The notes below the pieces were generated by a model. The model was not told the origin of the DNA. It saw only the letters and a list, made by a program, of their open reading frames with translations, and made no database searches. This document shows positions 15,265-22,333 of a stretch of 41,066 bases of DNA, piece by piece. Position 1 is the stretch's first letter. Each line of letters opens with the position of its first letter. The DNA comes from Clostridia bacterium (GTDB taxonomy: Bacteria > Bacillota > Clostridia > Christensenellales > Aristaeellaceae): assembly GCA_017412715.1 (NCBI GenBank), contig JAFPWU010000027.1, forward strand, positions 1-41,066, written 5' to 3'. Both the position numbers and the translations under genes were made by a program.

Positions 15265-16379
15265 TTCACGCTGCCCTCCTTCTCATGCCCCCGAAAATGC
15301 AGCTGATAATTAATGAAGAATTCGCTGCCGATCACGAAGAACAGGATGATGCCCACCACCACGTCCGGGAAGTCCGACGCGACGCTGAAATCCTGGCTGA
15401 TCTGGGCCGCCCCGTGATCCAGCAGGGTCACCAGCCCGGCGGTCAGAATCATGCCCAGGGGATGGAATTTGGCCAGCCAGCAGACCATGATGGCGGTAAA
15501 GCCCTGTCCTCCCACGCTCTCCGTGGTAATGGTCTGATCCAGCCCCGCGGCGATCAGGTATCCCGCCAGTCCGCACAGGGCGCCGGAGAGAATCATGGTG
15601 CGGATAATCACCTTGCCCACGCCGATGCCCACATACTTCGCGGTCCGGATGCTCTCCCCCACCACGTTGAGCTCATATCCGTGCTTGGAATAGTTCAGAT
15701 AGATATGCAGCCCGATGGTCAGCAGCAGCGTCACCAGGATGATGAGCAGATAATCATGCCCCAGGGAGGGCAGCTTGCCGTATTTCAGCTTGCCCAGGTT
15801 GGAGGAGCCGCTGGGCACCCAGACCACCAGGAAGTAGGCCACCACATAGCTGGCCACATAATTCATCATCAGGGTAAACAGGGTCTCGTTGGTATTCCAT
15901 TTGGCCTTGAACAGGGCGGGAATCAGCCCCCAGGCCGCCCCGCACAGCAGGGAGGCGGCAAACATCAGCACCAGCAGCAGCCCCTCGGGAATCTTTCCGC
16001 CCCAGTAGAAGGCCACCGCGATGGCGCCCCAGATGCCCATCAGGGTCTGCCCCTCCGCCCCGGTATTCCAGAACCGCATCCGGAAGGCCGGCGTCAGCGC
16101 CAGGGCGATGCACAGCAGGATCGCCAGATCCTTGAAGAATTTCCAGGCCTTCCGGGGGGTGGAAAAGCTTCCCTTGATAAAGGTGTAATAGAACTCGCCG
16201 ATCCTCCCCGGATTCTGCCGAAGCTTGTCCACCAGCAGGAAAGCCACGATCCCGCAGACCAGGAGGCCCAGCAGGACGGCCATCACCCGGATTCCCCAGG
16301 CTTTGGCGGGGCTCATGATGCTCCGCCGGGTCAGATGAACCAGCGGCTCCCGAACCTTCTTTTCCCGGTTCTCACTCAT
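15261..16379 (-). CDS. Nucleoside ABC transporter permease (NupP/YufP type)
   Basis: A 372-residue permease partnering the 14311-15264 subunit. Family marks include ALTPAFRMRFWNTGAEGQ, the NTNETLFTLMMNYVA segment and VVGESIRTAKYVGIGV. An N-terminal cytoplasmic tail of about 28 residues precedes the first helix. It overlaps the ATPase gene by 8 nt (16372-16379) and the next permease by 4. Confidence 0.93.
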   Translation of the reverse strand: MSENREKKVREPLVHLTRRSIMSPAKAWGIRVMAVLLGLLVCGIVAFLLVDKLRQNPGRIGEFYYTFIKGSFSTPRKAWKFFKDLAILLCIALALTPAFRMRFWNTGAEGQTLMGIWGAIAVAFYWGGKIPEGLLLVLMFAASLLCGAAWGLIPALFKAKWNTNETLFTLMMNYVASYVVAYFLVVWVPSGSSNLGKLKYGKLPSLGHDYLLIILVTLLLTIGLHIYLNYSKHGYELNVVGESIRTAKYVGIGVGKVIIRTMILSGALCGLAGYLIAAGLDQTITTESVGGQGFTAIMVCWLAKFHPLGMILTAGLVTLLDHGAAQISQDFSVASDFPDVVVGIILFFVIGSEFFINYQLHFRGHEKEGSVK

Positions 16380-18081
16380 GGGCCTCCCCTCCTTCCCTGC
16401 TTTCCGTCCGGGTCATCATCAGACCGATCTCCTCCTTGGTGGCGCTCCTGGCGTCCACCAGGCCTGTCACCCGTCCTCCGTTCATCACCAGAATCCGGTC
16501 GCTCAGGGCCAGCAGCACGTCCAGATCCTCGCCGACGAAAATGACGGCCACGCCGTTCTCCTTCTGCCGGGTCAGCAGGTGGTAGATCGTATAGCTGGAG
16601 TTGATATCCAGCCCGCGCACGGGATAGGCGGCCATCAGCACCTTCGGGGCAAAGGCGATCTCCCGCCCCACCAGCACCTTCTGCACATTGCCGCCGGACA
16701 GCCGCCGCACCGGGGTCGCCGTTCCGGGGGTGGACACCTGCAGGCTCTGGATGATTTCCTCCGCCAGCGCCCGGGGCTTCTTCCGGTCCAGCAAGCCCCC
16801 GGGGCCCTTCCGGTAGGAGCGGAGCATCATGTTATCGGTGATGTCCATGTTGCCTACCAGGCCCATGCCCAGCCGGTCCTCCGGCACGAAGGACAGCCGG
16901 ATGCCCAGCTCCCGGATCTCCAGGGGATTCTTGTTCCGAAGGTCGATAATCTCGTCCTCCTTGAACAGCACCTCCCCGCTGTCCACCCATTTGCGGATGT
17001 CCTTCCGGCTCATCCCCTTGAAGGAGATTTCCTTCCCCTGGGGGTCATGGAAGGCGTGTTCCCGGTCCAGCTCCTCCACCCGGCGCAGGCTCTTGTGAAA
17101 GAAGGTGACCGGCTTGTCCTTTTTCGGGTTCCGGAAGGTGATCTCCCCGCTCTCCAGGGGCTGGAGCCCGGCGATGGCCTCCAGCAGCTCCCTCTGTCCG
17201 CTGCCGGCGATCCCCGCGATGCCCAGGATCTCCCCCGCGTAGGCGGTGAAGCTCACATCCTTCAGCACATGCACCCGCTCGCTGTCATACAGGTTCAGCC
17301 CGTTGATGATCAGCCGGGGCTGCACATTGACCGGATCGGAGCGGCGGATATTCAGGTCGATCTTCTGGCCCATCATCATCTCCGTCAGCTCCGCCTCATT
17401 GGTGTCCGCCGTATTCACCGTGGCGATGTGCTCGCCCCGCCGGAGAATGGCCACCCGGTCGCTGACCTCCAGCACCTCGTTCAGCTTATGGGTAATGATG
17501 ATGATGGACTTCCCGTCCTCCTTCATCTTCCGCAGCACGGCAAACAGCCGGTCGATCTCCTGGGGCGTCAGCACCGCGGTAGGCTCGTCCAGAATCAGCA
17601 CGTCCGCTCCCCGGTACAGCACCTTGATGATCTCCACCGTCTGCTTCTCGGAGACGGACATGTCGTAAACCTTTTTCTCCGGATCCAGCCGAAAGCCGTA
17701 TTTCTCCGCGATCTCCCGGACCCGGGCGTTCACGTCCTTCAGGTTGTACCGTCCCTGATCCTCCATGCCCAGAATGATGTTCTGGGCCGCGGTAAAAAGG
17801 TCCACCAGCTTGAAATGCTGATGGATCATGCCGATCCGATGATCAAAGGCATCCTTCGGGGAGCGGATGACCACCTCCCGGCCCTCCATATAGATATGCC
17901 CCTCATCCGGATAATAAATGCCCGCGATCATGTTCATCAGGGTGGTTTTGCCGCATCCGTTCTCTCCCAGGATCGCCAGGATCTCCCCTTCGTACACGTC
18001 CAGATCCACATGGTTGTTCGCCAGGACGGACCCGAACCGCTTGGTGATCCCCCGCATCTGCAGCGCCAGCTTCTTTTCCAA
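16372..18081 (-). CDS. Nucleoside ABC transporter ATPase (NupO/YufO type, two ABC domains)
   Basis: A 569-residue protein with tandem ABC domains powering nucleoside import. Domain 1 has Walker A GENGCGKTT and the DVLILDEPTAVLTP Walker B; its signature SVSEKQTVEI is non-canonical, as in the family. Domain 2 has the usual degenerate P-loop GIAGSGQRELL and signature LSGGNVQKVLVGRE. It is about 60 residues longer than the usual 510: an insertion (about residues 315-385, starting NPKKDKPVTFFH) sits before the FVPEDRLGMG motif. TTG at 18079-18081 is chosen as start because GGAGGAGGAG lies just upstream; the nine preceding codons are probably leader. A hairpin separates it from the binding-protein gene. 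Confidence 0.9.
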   Translation of the reverse strand: MEKKLALQMRGITKRFGSVLANNHVDLDVYEGEILAILGENGCGKTTLMNMIAGIYYPDEGHIYMEGREVVIRSPKDAFDHRIGMIHQHFKLVDLFTAAQNIILGMEDQGRYNLKDVNARVREIAEKYGFRLDPEKKVYDMSVSEKQTVEIIKVLYRGADVLILDEPTAVLTPQEIDRLFAVLRKMKEDGKSIIIITHKLNEVLEVSDRVAILRRGEHIATVNTADTNEAELTEMMMGQKIDLNIRRSDPVNVQPRLIINGLNLYDSERVHVLKDVSFTAYAGEILGIAGIAGSGQRELLEAIAGLQPLESGEITFRNPKKDKPVTFFHKSLRRVEELDREHAFHDPQGKEISFKGMSRKDIRKWVDSGEVLFKEDEIIDLRNKNPLEIRELGIRLSFVPEDRLGMGLVGNMDITDNMMLRSYRKGPGGLLDRKKPRALAEEIIQSLQVSTPGTATPVRRLSGGNVQKVLVGREIAFAPKVLMAAYPVRGLDINSSYTIYHLLTRQKENGVAVIFVGEDLDVLLALSDRILVMNGGRVTGLVDARSATKEEIGLMMTRTESREGGEAHE

Positions 18082-18097
18082 ATTCTCCTCCTCCAGG

Positions 18098-18143
18098 ATA
18101 AAAAGCAACGGACTGCCACCCCGGAAACCCGAAGTGGCAGTCC
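18098..18143 (-). terminator. Internal hairpin between the binding protein and ATPase genes
   Basis: GGACTGCCAC (18110-18119) and GTGGCAGTCC (18134-18143) form a perfect 10-bp stem; on the minus strand GTTGCTTTTT follows. A partial terminator here would make the binding protein more abundant than the membrane parts, a common pattern in ABC operons. Confidence 0.7.
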
Positions 18144-18161
18144 AAATCAGATTGTGTCTAA

Positions 18162-19367
18162 TCAGAAGGCGGTGTTCACCAGGGTGATGCCATCGATCTG
18201 CACGTCGAAGTAGGGAGCGGAACGATATTCGGACTCATGGAAGAAGCCGTCCGCCACAACCTCGGTATCCGGGGTGAAGGCTTCGTCGGTATCCACATCC
18301 GCGGTATAGCTGGCCAGCGCTTCGCCGCCCACGGTGATGAAGCCTTCGGTCGCGGTGTCGAACACCTTCAGGGAGCCGTCTTCCAGGGCAGCCTTCACTT
18401 CCGCCAGCTTCTCCACGGTGCCGGCGGCAGCGGCCTTCTCGTTCACGTCGGTCAGCAGCACGCTGCCGGTGGCGATGGTGCCGGTCCAGTCGGTGTCAAT
18501 GGCTTCGCCCTTGGCCTTCTGGGTCAGGATGTACTCGAAGTAGGGAGCCCAGTTGATGCGGCTGGCCACGATGAAGGTGTTGGGGCAGCTCTCCACGGTG
18601 GAGCCGTTGTAGCTCACGTTGGGGATGCCGGCATCCTCGCAGGCGGAGGGAGCACCCATGGAGTCCGCGTGCTGGCTGATCAGGTCCGCGTCGGCGATCA
18701 GAGCCTGGGCGGCGTTCTTCTCTTCGGTCTCGTCATACCAGGAGCCGGTGAACTGCACGTTCATGGTCACGTCCGGCACGATGGACTTGGCGCCCAGATA
18801 GAAGCTGGTGTAGCCGGAAATCACTTCCGCGTAGGTGAAGGCGCCCACATAGCCGATCACGGGATGATCGCCCTTCAGGCTGCCCGCGTCCTGCAGCTCC
18901 TTCAGCTTCAGGCCGGCGGCCACGCCAGCCAGATAGCGGCCTTCGTAGATGGAAGCAAAAGCGTTGTGGAAGTTGGCCAGGCCTTCGGTGTGAGCCTTGG
19001 TGCCGGTGGCATGGCAGAATTCCACATTCTCGTTTTCCTTGGCGGCGGCGATCATGAAGTCCTCATGGCCGAAGCTGTCCGCGAAGATCACGTTGCAGCC
19101 CTCGTCCACCAGGTCCATGGCGGCCTCGTAGCACTCATTGGATTCCGGAATGCCGGTTTTGACGATCACCTGGCTGTCATCCAGGCCCAGGTTGGCGGCG
19201 GCTTCCTTAATGCCGTTCAGGAAGTTCAGGTCGTAGGTGGAGTTCTCGTCATGCAGCAGGATCGCGCCCAGCTTCACGCCGGAATAGTCCACGCTCTCGG
19301 CACCGGCGGTCATGGCCATCGCGGCCACCATGGCCAGGGTCAGAATCACGGCCAACAGTTTCTTCAT
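18162..19367 (-). CDS. BMP family nucleoside-binding protein (NupN/BmpA type)
   Basis: A 401-residue extracytoplasmic binding protein for purine nucleosides. It has a BMP domain with SGVKLGAILLHDEN, the VIFADSFGHEDFMIAAAKENENVEFCHATG motif region (20-residue pieces typical of the family) and AGVAAGLKL. The signal peptide MKKLLAVILTLAMVAAMAMT ends in AGA-E; there is no lipobox Cys, unlike most Gram-positive BMP proteins. GGAGG precedes the ATG at 19367. It follows xpt by 66 bp, in which GGCCTCC/GGAGGCC forms a hairpin without a T run, so the two genes are probably linked in a purine salvage operon. Confidence 0.92.
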   Translation of the reverse strand: MKKLLAVILTLAMVAAMAMTAGAESVDYSGVKLGAILLHDENSTYDLNFLNGIKEAAANLGLDDSQVIVKTGIPESNECYEAAMDLVDEGCNVIFADSFGHEDFMIAAAKENENVEFCHATGTKAHTEGLANFHNAFASIYEGRYLAGVAAGLKLKELQDAGSLKGDHPVIGYVGAFTYAEVISGYTSFYLGAKSIVPDVTMNVQFTGSWYDETEEKNAAQALIADADLISQHADSMGAPSACEDAGIPNVSYNGSTVESCPNTFIVASRINWAPYFEYILTQKAKGEAIDTDWTGTIATGSVLLTDVNEKAAAAGTVEKLAEVKAALEDGSLKVFDTATEGFITVGGEALASYTADVDTDEAFTPDTEVVADGFFHESEYRSAPYFDVQIDGITLVNTAF

Positions 19368-19433
19368 GTTTTCATGTCCTCCATTTTTTCTTTATGATCA
19401 ACGGCCTCCGGCGGGGAGGCCCTGGTCACCGGA

Positions 19434-20015
19434 TTAATTCTCCTCCCGCAGGCGGATCTTCCCGTCCTCAATCCCGTCCACAATGGCCAGGCTCTTCAGA
19501 TGGATCCCCATCTCCCGCAGCTGTTTTCCGCCGGGCTGGAATCCCTTTTCCACGGCGATGCCTACGCCGACCACCTTGGCCATCCGCTGATCGCAGAGGG
19601 ACATCATCCCCCGGACGGCTTCCCCGTCCGCCAGGAAATCGTCAATGATCAGCACCCGGCTGCCCTCCGGAAGATACTTCCGGTCCACGCAGATCATGTT
19701 CTGCTTCTTGTGGGTAAAGGAATACACCGGCGCCTCCACCATCTCCCCCGTATTGGTCACGGCGGGATTCTTCTTGGCGAAGACCACGGGAATGTCCCCC
19801 AGCTCATGGGCCGCAGCCGCGGCCATGGCGATGCCGCTGGCTTCCACCGTCAGCACCAGATCCGGCTTCTCCTCCCGGAACTCCTCCGCCCAGGCTCTTC
19901 CCATAGCAAAAAGCAGCCCCGTATCGATCCGGTGATTCAGGAACATATCCACCTTCACAATATCCGACCCGATCCCGATTGCCTGGGTCTCGATCGCCTT
20001 CCGAAGCTGCTCCAT
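19434..20015 (-). CDS. xpt: Xanthine phosphoribosyltransferase
   Basis: Converts xanthine and PRPP to XMP in purine salvage. The 193-residue length and the sequence follow B. subtilis Xpt closely: KVDMFLNHRID, VEASGIAMA, PVVFAKK, the VYSFTHKK segment, the PRPP loop VLIIDDFLADGEA, and EKGFQPGGKQL. Start is ATG (20013-20015); its ribosome site GGAGGA lies inside the right arm of a leader hairpin. Followed on the same strand by the BMP nucleoside importer, which makes a coherent uptake and salvage unit. Confidence 0.95.
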   Translation of the reverse strand: MEQLRKAIETQAIGIGSDIVKVDMFLNHRIDTGLLFAMGRAWAEEFREEKPDLVLTVEASGIAMAAAAAHELGDIPVVFAKKNPAVTNTGEMVEAPVYSFTHKKQNMICVDRKYLPEGSRVLIIDDFLADGEAVRGMMSLCDQRMAKVVGVGIAVEKGFQPGGKQLREMGIHLKSLAIVDGIEDGKIRLREEN

Positions 20016-20018
20016 GCC

Positions 20019-20090
20019 GGTCCTCCGCGCGTAGGTTTGGCTCCCTGCGGAGACCGCCCTGCAGTTCTGCCGAACGATCCCCGCGGGAAT
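20019..20090 (-). promoter_or_regulatory. xpt leader with ribosome-site-sequestering hairpin
   Basis: The predicted 75-nt leader contains GGTCTCCGC pairing with GCGGAGGACC (one bulge), and the right arm includes the GGAGGA ribosome site. An alternative stem, CTGC with GCAG, uses part of the left arm and would free it. A 4-bp GTTC/GAAC hairpin precedes both. It lacks the conserved purine-riboswitch core. Confidence 0.5.
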
Positions 20091-20201
20091 AGGCTGATTA
20101 TACCCATAATTTCCGAATATTACAACCCCGTATTTATCTCATTTTTATTAAGAATTCGGTGATTTCCGTTCGTTTCATGCCGTTTTTCAGATAATCGTTC
20201 G
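20071..20201. promoter_or_regulatory. CGAAC boxes resembling PurR operator sites
   Basis: CGAACGAT occurs on the plus strand at 20071-20078 and on the minus strand at 20194-20201; a third minus-strand copy, GAAACGAACGG, lies near 20166-20176. The Bacillus PurBox core is CGAAC followed by R-W-T. The boxes surround the xpt promoter. Confidence 0.45.
20097..20125 (-). promoter_or_regulatory. Sigma-A promoter of xpt
   Basis: Minus strand TTGTAA (20120-20125), 17-bp spacer, TATAAT (20097-20102). Predicted start near 20090. Confidence 0.8.
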
Positions 20202-20229
20202 GATTTTCCCGGATTATCCTGCCGCTCCC

Positions 20230-20258
20230 TTGCCTCCCCTTCGTGAATTTGCTATAAT
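20230..20258 (+). promoter_or_regulatory. Sigma-A promoter of the DedA-like/DUF368 operon
   Basis: TTGCCT (20230-20235), 17-bp spacer ending TGC, TATAAT (20253-20258), with an extended -10. Predicted start is near 20265. The leader opens with a perfect 14-bp palindrome, ACGTCCGCGGACGT (20270-20283), and a second stem GCGGAA/TTCCGC (20292-20309). Confidence 0.85.
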
Positions 20259-20333
20259 ATTTTAGTTGTACGTCCGCGGACGTGCCGAAAAGCGGAACGG
20301 TGATTCCGCCCCAAGGCGATCAATGGAGGTTCT

Positions 20334-20813
20334 ATGCTGAAACATTATGTGATTTCATTCCTGATTTCCATGGTTCCCCTGATTGAGCTCAGAGGAGCCC
20401 TGCCCTATGCCCTGGCCAACGGCATTCCCACCCTGCCCGCCTATCTGGTCTGCATGGTGGGGAATATGCTGCCGGTGCCGGTGATCTTCTTCTTCGCCCG
20501 CAAGGTGCTGGAGTGGGGCGCGGATAAAAAGGTCATCGGACCCTTCTTCACCTGGTGCCTGGAAAAGGGCCATAAGGCGGGCCTCAAGCTTCAGGAAAAG
20601 GCCGGCTCCAAGGGCCTGTTCGTCGCCCTTATGCTGTTCGTCGGCATCCCCCTCCCCGGAACCGGGGCCTGGACGGGAACCCTGGCTGCGAGCATTCTGG
20701 ATATGGATTTCAAGTCCAGCATCCTGGCGGTTCTCCTGGGCGTCATGCTGGCCGCCATCATCATGGGGGTCGGAAGCCTGCTGGTCATTAACGGCATTCA
20801 TCTGTTTGCGTGA
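20334..20813 (+). CDS. Small membrane protein, Sm_multidrug_ex (PF06695-like) family
   Basis: A 159-residue integral membrane protein. Family marks are the IELRGALPYALANGIP segment after helix 1 and VGIPLPGTGAWTGTLAAS near residue 105, which resembles a re-entrant loop. The database name 'small multidrug export' is historic and unproven; from memory the family has been grouped by predicted fold with DedA/VTT membrane proteins, some of which move polyprenyl phosphate or lipids. GGAGG precedes the ATG. The DUF368 gene starts 14 bp after its stop. Confidence 0.85.
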   Translation: MLKHYVISFLISMVPLIELRGALPYALANGIPTLPAYLVCMVGNMLPVPVIFFFARKVLEWGADKKVIGPFFTWCLEKGHKAGLKLQEKAGSKGLFVALMLFVGIPLPGTGAWTGTLAASILDMDFKSSILAVLLGVMLAAIIMGVGSLLVINGIHLFA

Positions 20814-20827
20814 AAGAGGTTATATCT

Positions 20828-21706
20828 ATGCTGCAGTGGATTCTTGATATTGTGCGCGGTGCAGTGATCGGTGTTTCCAATATTATTCCCGGCGTATCCG
20901 GCGGAACCATGGCGGTGTCCATGGGCATCTATGACCGGATCATCTACGCGGTCAATCAGCTCTTCCGGGATTTCAAAAAGAACTTTCGTCAGCTTCTCCC
21001 GATTCTGATCGGGGTCCTGATCGGCCTGTTTGCTTTCGCCGCGCTGATCGGCACCCTGCTGGGGACGGATTCGGACACGATTCCGGGCACCCGGCTTCCC
21101 ACCAATTTCGCCTTCATCGGCCTGATTCTCGGCGGGCTTCCCGCCATTTACAAGCGGATCAATCTGCGCAGCGCCGGGATTCCCGGCCTGATCCTGTTCC
21201 TGGTTTTCCTGGCGCTGGTGGTGGTGCTTCCCCTGCTGAACCCGCCGGAGGTAAAAACGGTCACGCCTTCCCTCGGCACGGCGCTGCTGATGATCCTGCT
21301 GGGCGCCATCGCTTCCGCCACCATGGTCATTCCGGGGATCTCCGGCTCCATGATTCTGATGCTTCTGGGCTACTATAATTCCGTCATCAATGCCATGAAC
21401 GCCCTGCGGGGCGGGGACTGGTCCAGCCTGGCGATCCTGCTTCCCTACGTCATCGGGCTGCTGGTGGGCATCGTGTTCATCGCCAAGCTCATGAACTTCC
21501 TGTTTAAGAAGCACGCGGCCATCACCTTCTGCGCCATCTTCGGCTTGGTGATCGGCTCCCCTGTGGCGCTGCTTCTGCAGAACCGGGAATGCTTCCCGCT
21601 GGCCGGCGCCGGCACCTGGATCGCCTGCGCGGTCTGTCTGGTCCTCGGCTTCGCCGCGGCCTGGTTCCTGTCCACCCTGGACAAAAAAGAGTCGGAAACG
21701 GCGTAA
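20828..21706 (+). CDS. DUF368 membrane protein, putative polyprenyl-phosphate translocase (PopT-like)
   Basis: A 292-residue polytopic protein. DUF368 proteins were recently shown to recycle undecaprenyl phosphate across the membrane (PopT). The diagnostic feature is two related re-entrant motifs in an internal repeat: NIIPGVSGGTMAVSMGIYDR (about residues 18-37) and VIPGISGSMILMLLGYYNS (about 166-184). ATG at 20828 is preferred to GTG at 20810 because AAGAGGT lies 7 nt before it and the GTG overlaps the upstream stop. It is encoded directly after the DedA-like gene. Confidence 0.85.
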   Translation: MLQWILDIVRGAVIGVSNIIPGVSGGTMAVSMGIYDRIIYAVNQLFRDFKKNFRQLLPILIGVLIGLFAFAALIGTLLGTDSDTIPGTRLPTNFAFIGLILGGLPAIYKRINLRSAGIPGLILFLVFLALVVVLPLLNPPEVKTVTPSLGTALLMILLGAIASATMVIPGISGSMILMLLGYYNSVINAMNALRGGDWSSLAILLPYVIGLLVGIVFIAKLMNFLFKKHAAITFCAIFGLVIGSPVALLLQNRECFPLAGAGTWIACAVCLVLGFAAAWFLSTLDKKESETA

Positions 21707-21731
21707 AGCAATCCTGTTGGAAACATAACAG

Positions 21732-21907
21732 TTCAGTCCTGAAAGCGGAGCGCTGAGTTATTCCACTTCCGGGGGCCTCGATTCTCGCCGGTACTTAGCG
21801 ATTGCCAAGCCGTAAGGCGCAGACAGAGCTTAGTACCGCTGCGTAAGTGAGCGGAGCCGAGAGGCGTCCCCCGGAGTGGAATAACCTCAGAGAGCGGAGC
21901 GACTGAA
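21732..21907. repeat. 176-bp inverted-repeat element (MITE-like or structured RNA)
   Basis: Ends in TTCAGTC/GACTGAA, with long imperfect inner arms: CTGAG-TTATTCCACT-CCGGGGG on the left matches the complement of the right, and GGTACTTAGC near the centre pairs with GCTTAGTACC save for one base. It starts 25 bp after the DUF368 stop and ends 36 bp before the next gene. No transposase is present. A 116-codon frame over it reflects the repeat only. Confidence 0.65.
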
Positions 21908-21943
21908 TAGATACCAGGAAACGAAGAAAGGCGGAGAGGCACA

Positions 21944-22222
21944 ATGCGATGCAGCTGCAAGGTCTGCGGACCGGAAATCTGGATGGTGCAGGCGGACAGC
22001 GACCGGCTGGGCTGTGTCTGCACGGTCTGCGGATACCGCTGCAATGACTGTCTGGGAACGGATACCGTTGTTCCCCGGAGCAACCTGTCCGCCCTGGCCG
22101 GCGATCCCCGCTTCTCCCCGGAGCGGCTCAGCCGGCTCTTCGAGCCGGAGGCGGAAGATGAAGACGGCTGGACCGAGGAAAACCCCTGGAATAACGGAAA
22201 TGAAGGAATCCGATACGATTGA
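21944..22222 (+). CDS. Small Cys-rich protein, probable zinc ribbon
   Basis: A 92-residue protein of unknown function. The N-terminal half holds nine-odd Cys-containing positions arranged as CSCKVC and CVCTVCGYRCNDC, suggesting one or two zinc sites; the rest is acidic and probably disordered (FEPEAEDEDGWTEEN). AGGCGGAGAGG precedes the ATG. It stands alone between the inverted-repeat element and a lower-GC region. Ribosome- or DNA-associated roles are common for such mini-proteins but nothing here proves one. Confidence 0.65.
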   Translation: MRCSCKVCGPEIWMVQADSDRLGCVCTVCGYRCNDCLGTDTVVPRSNLSALAGDPRFSPERLSRLFEPEAEDEDGWTEENPWNNGNEGIRYD

Positions 22223-22333
22223 GGATGACTTCCAAAAATACGATGTAATCTTAATTGTAGCCGTTTTTTCTCAATATCAAGCTTTGTTTTCTGTATAACG
22301 GAATAAAATATCTTATTTCATGGGCCTGATGAT

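Noticed and set aside
20016-20096. Classical purine (guanine/adenine) riboswitch before xpt
   Set aside because: The three-way junction core and the two kissing loops of that class are not present; the leader is reported instead as a non-canonical candidate.
21733-22083. 116-codon minus-strand frame over the inverted repeat
   Set aside because: Low-complexity product without homology features; it overlaps the start of the Cys-rich gene and follows from the palindrome.
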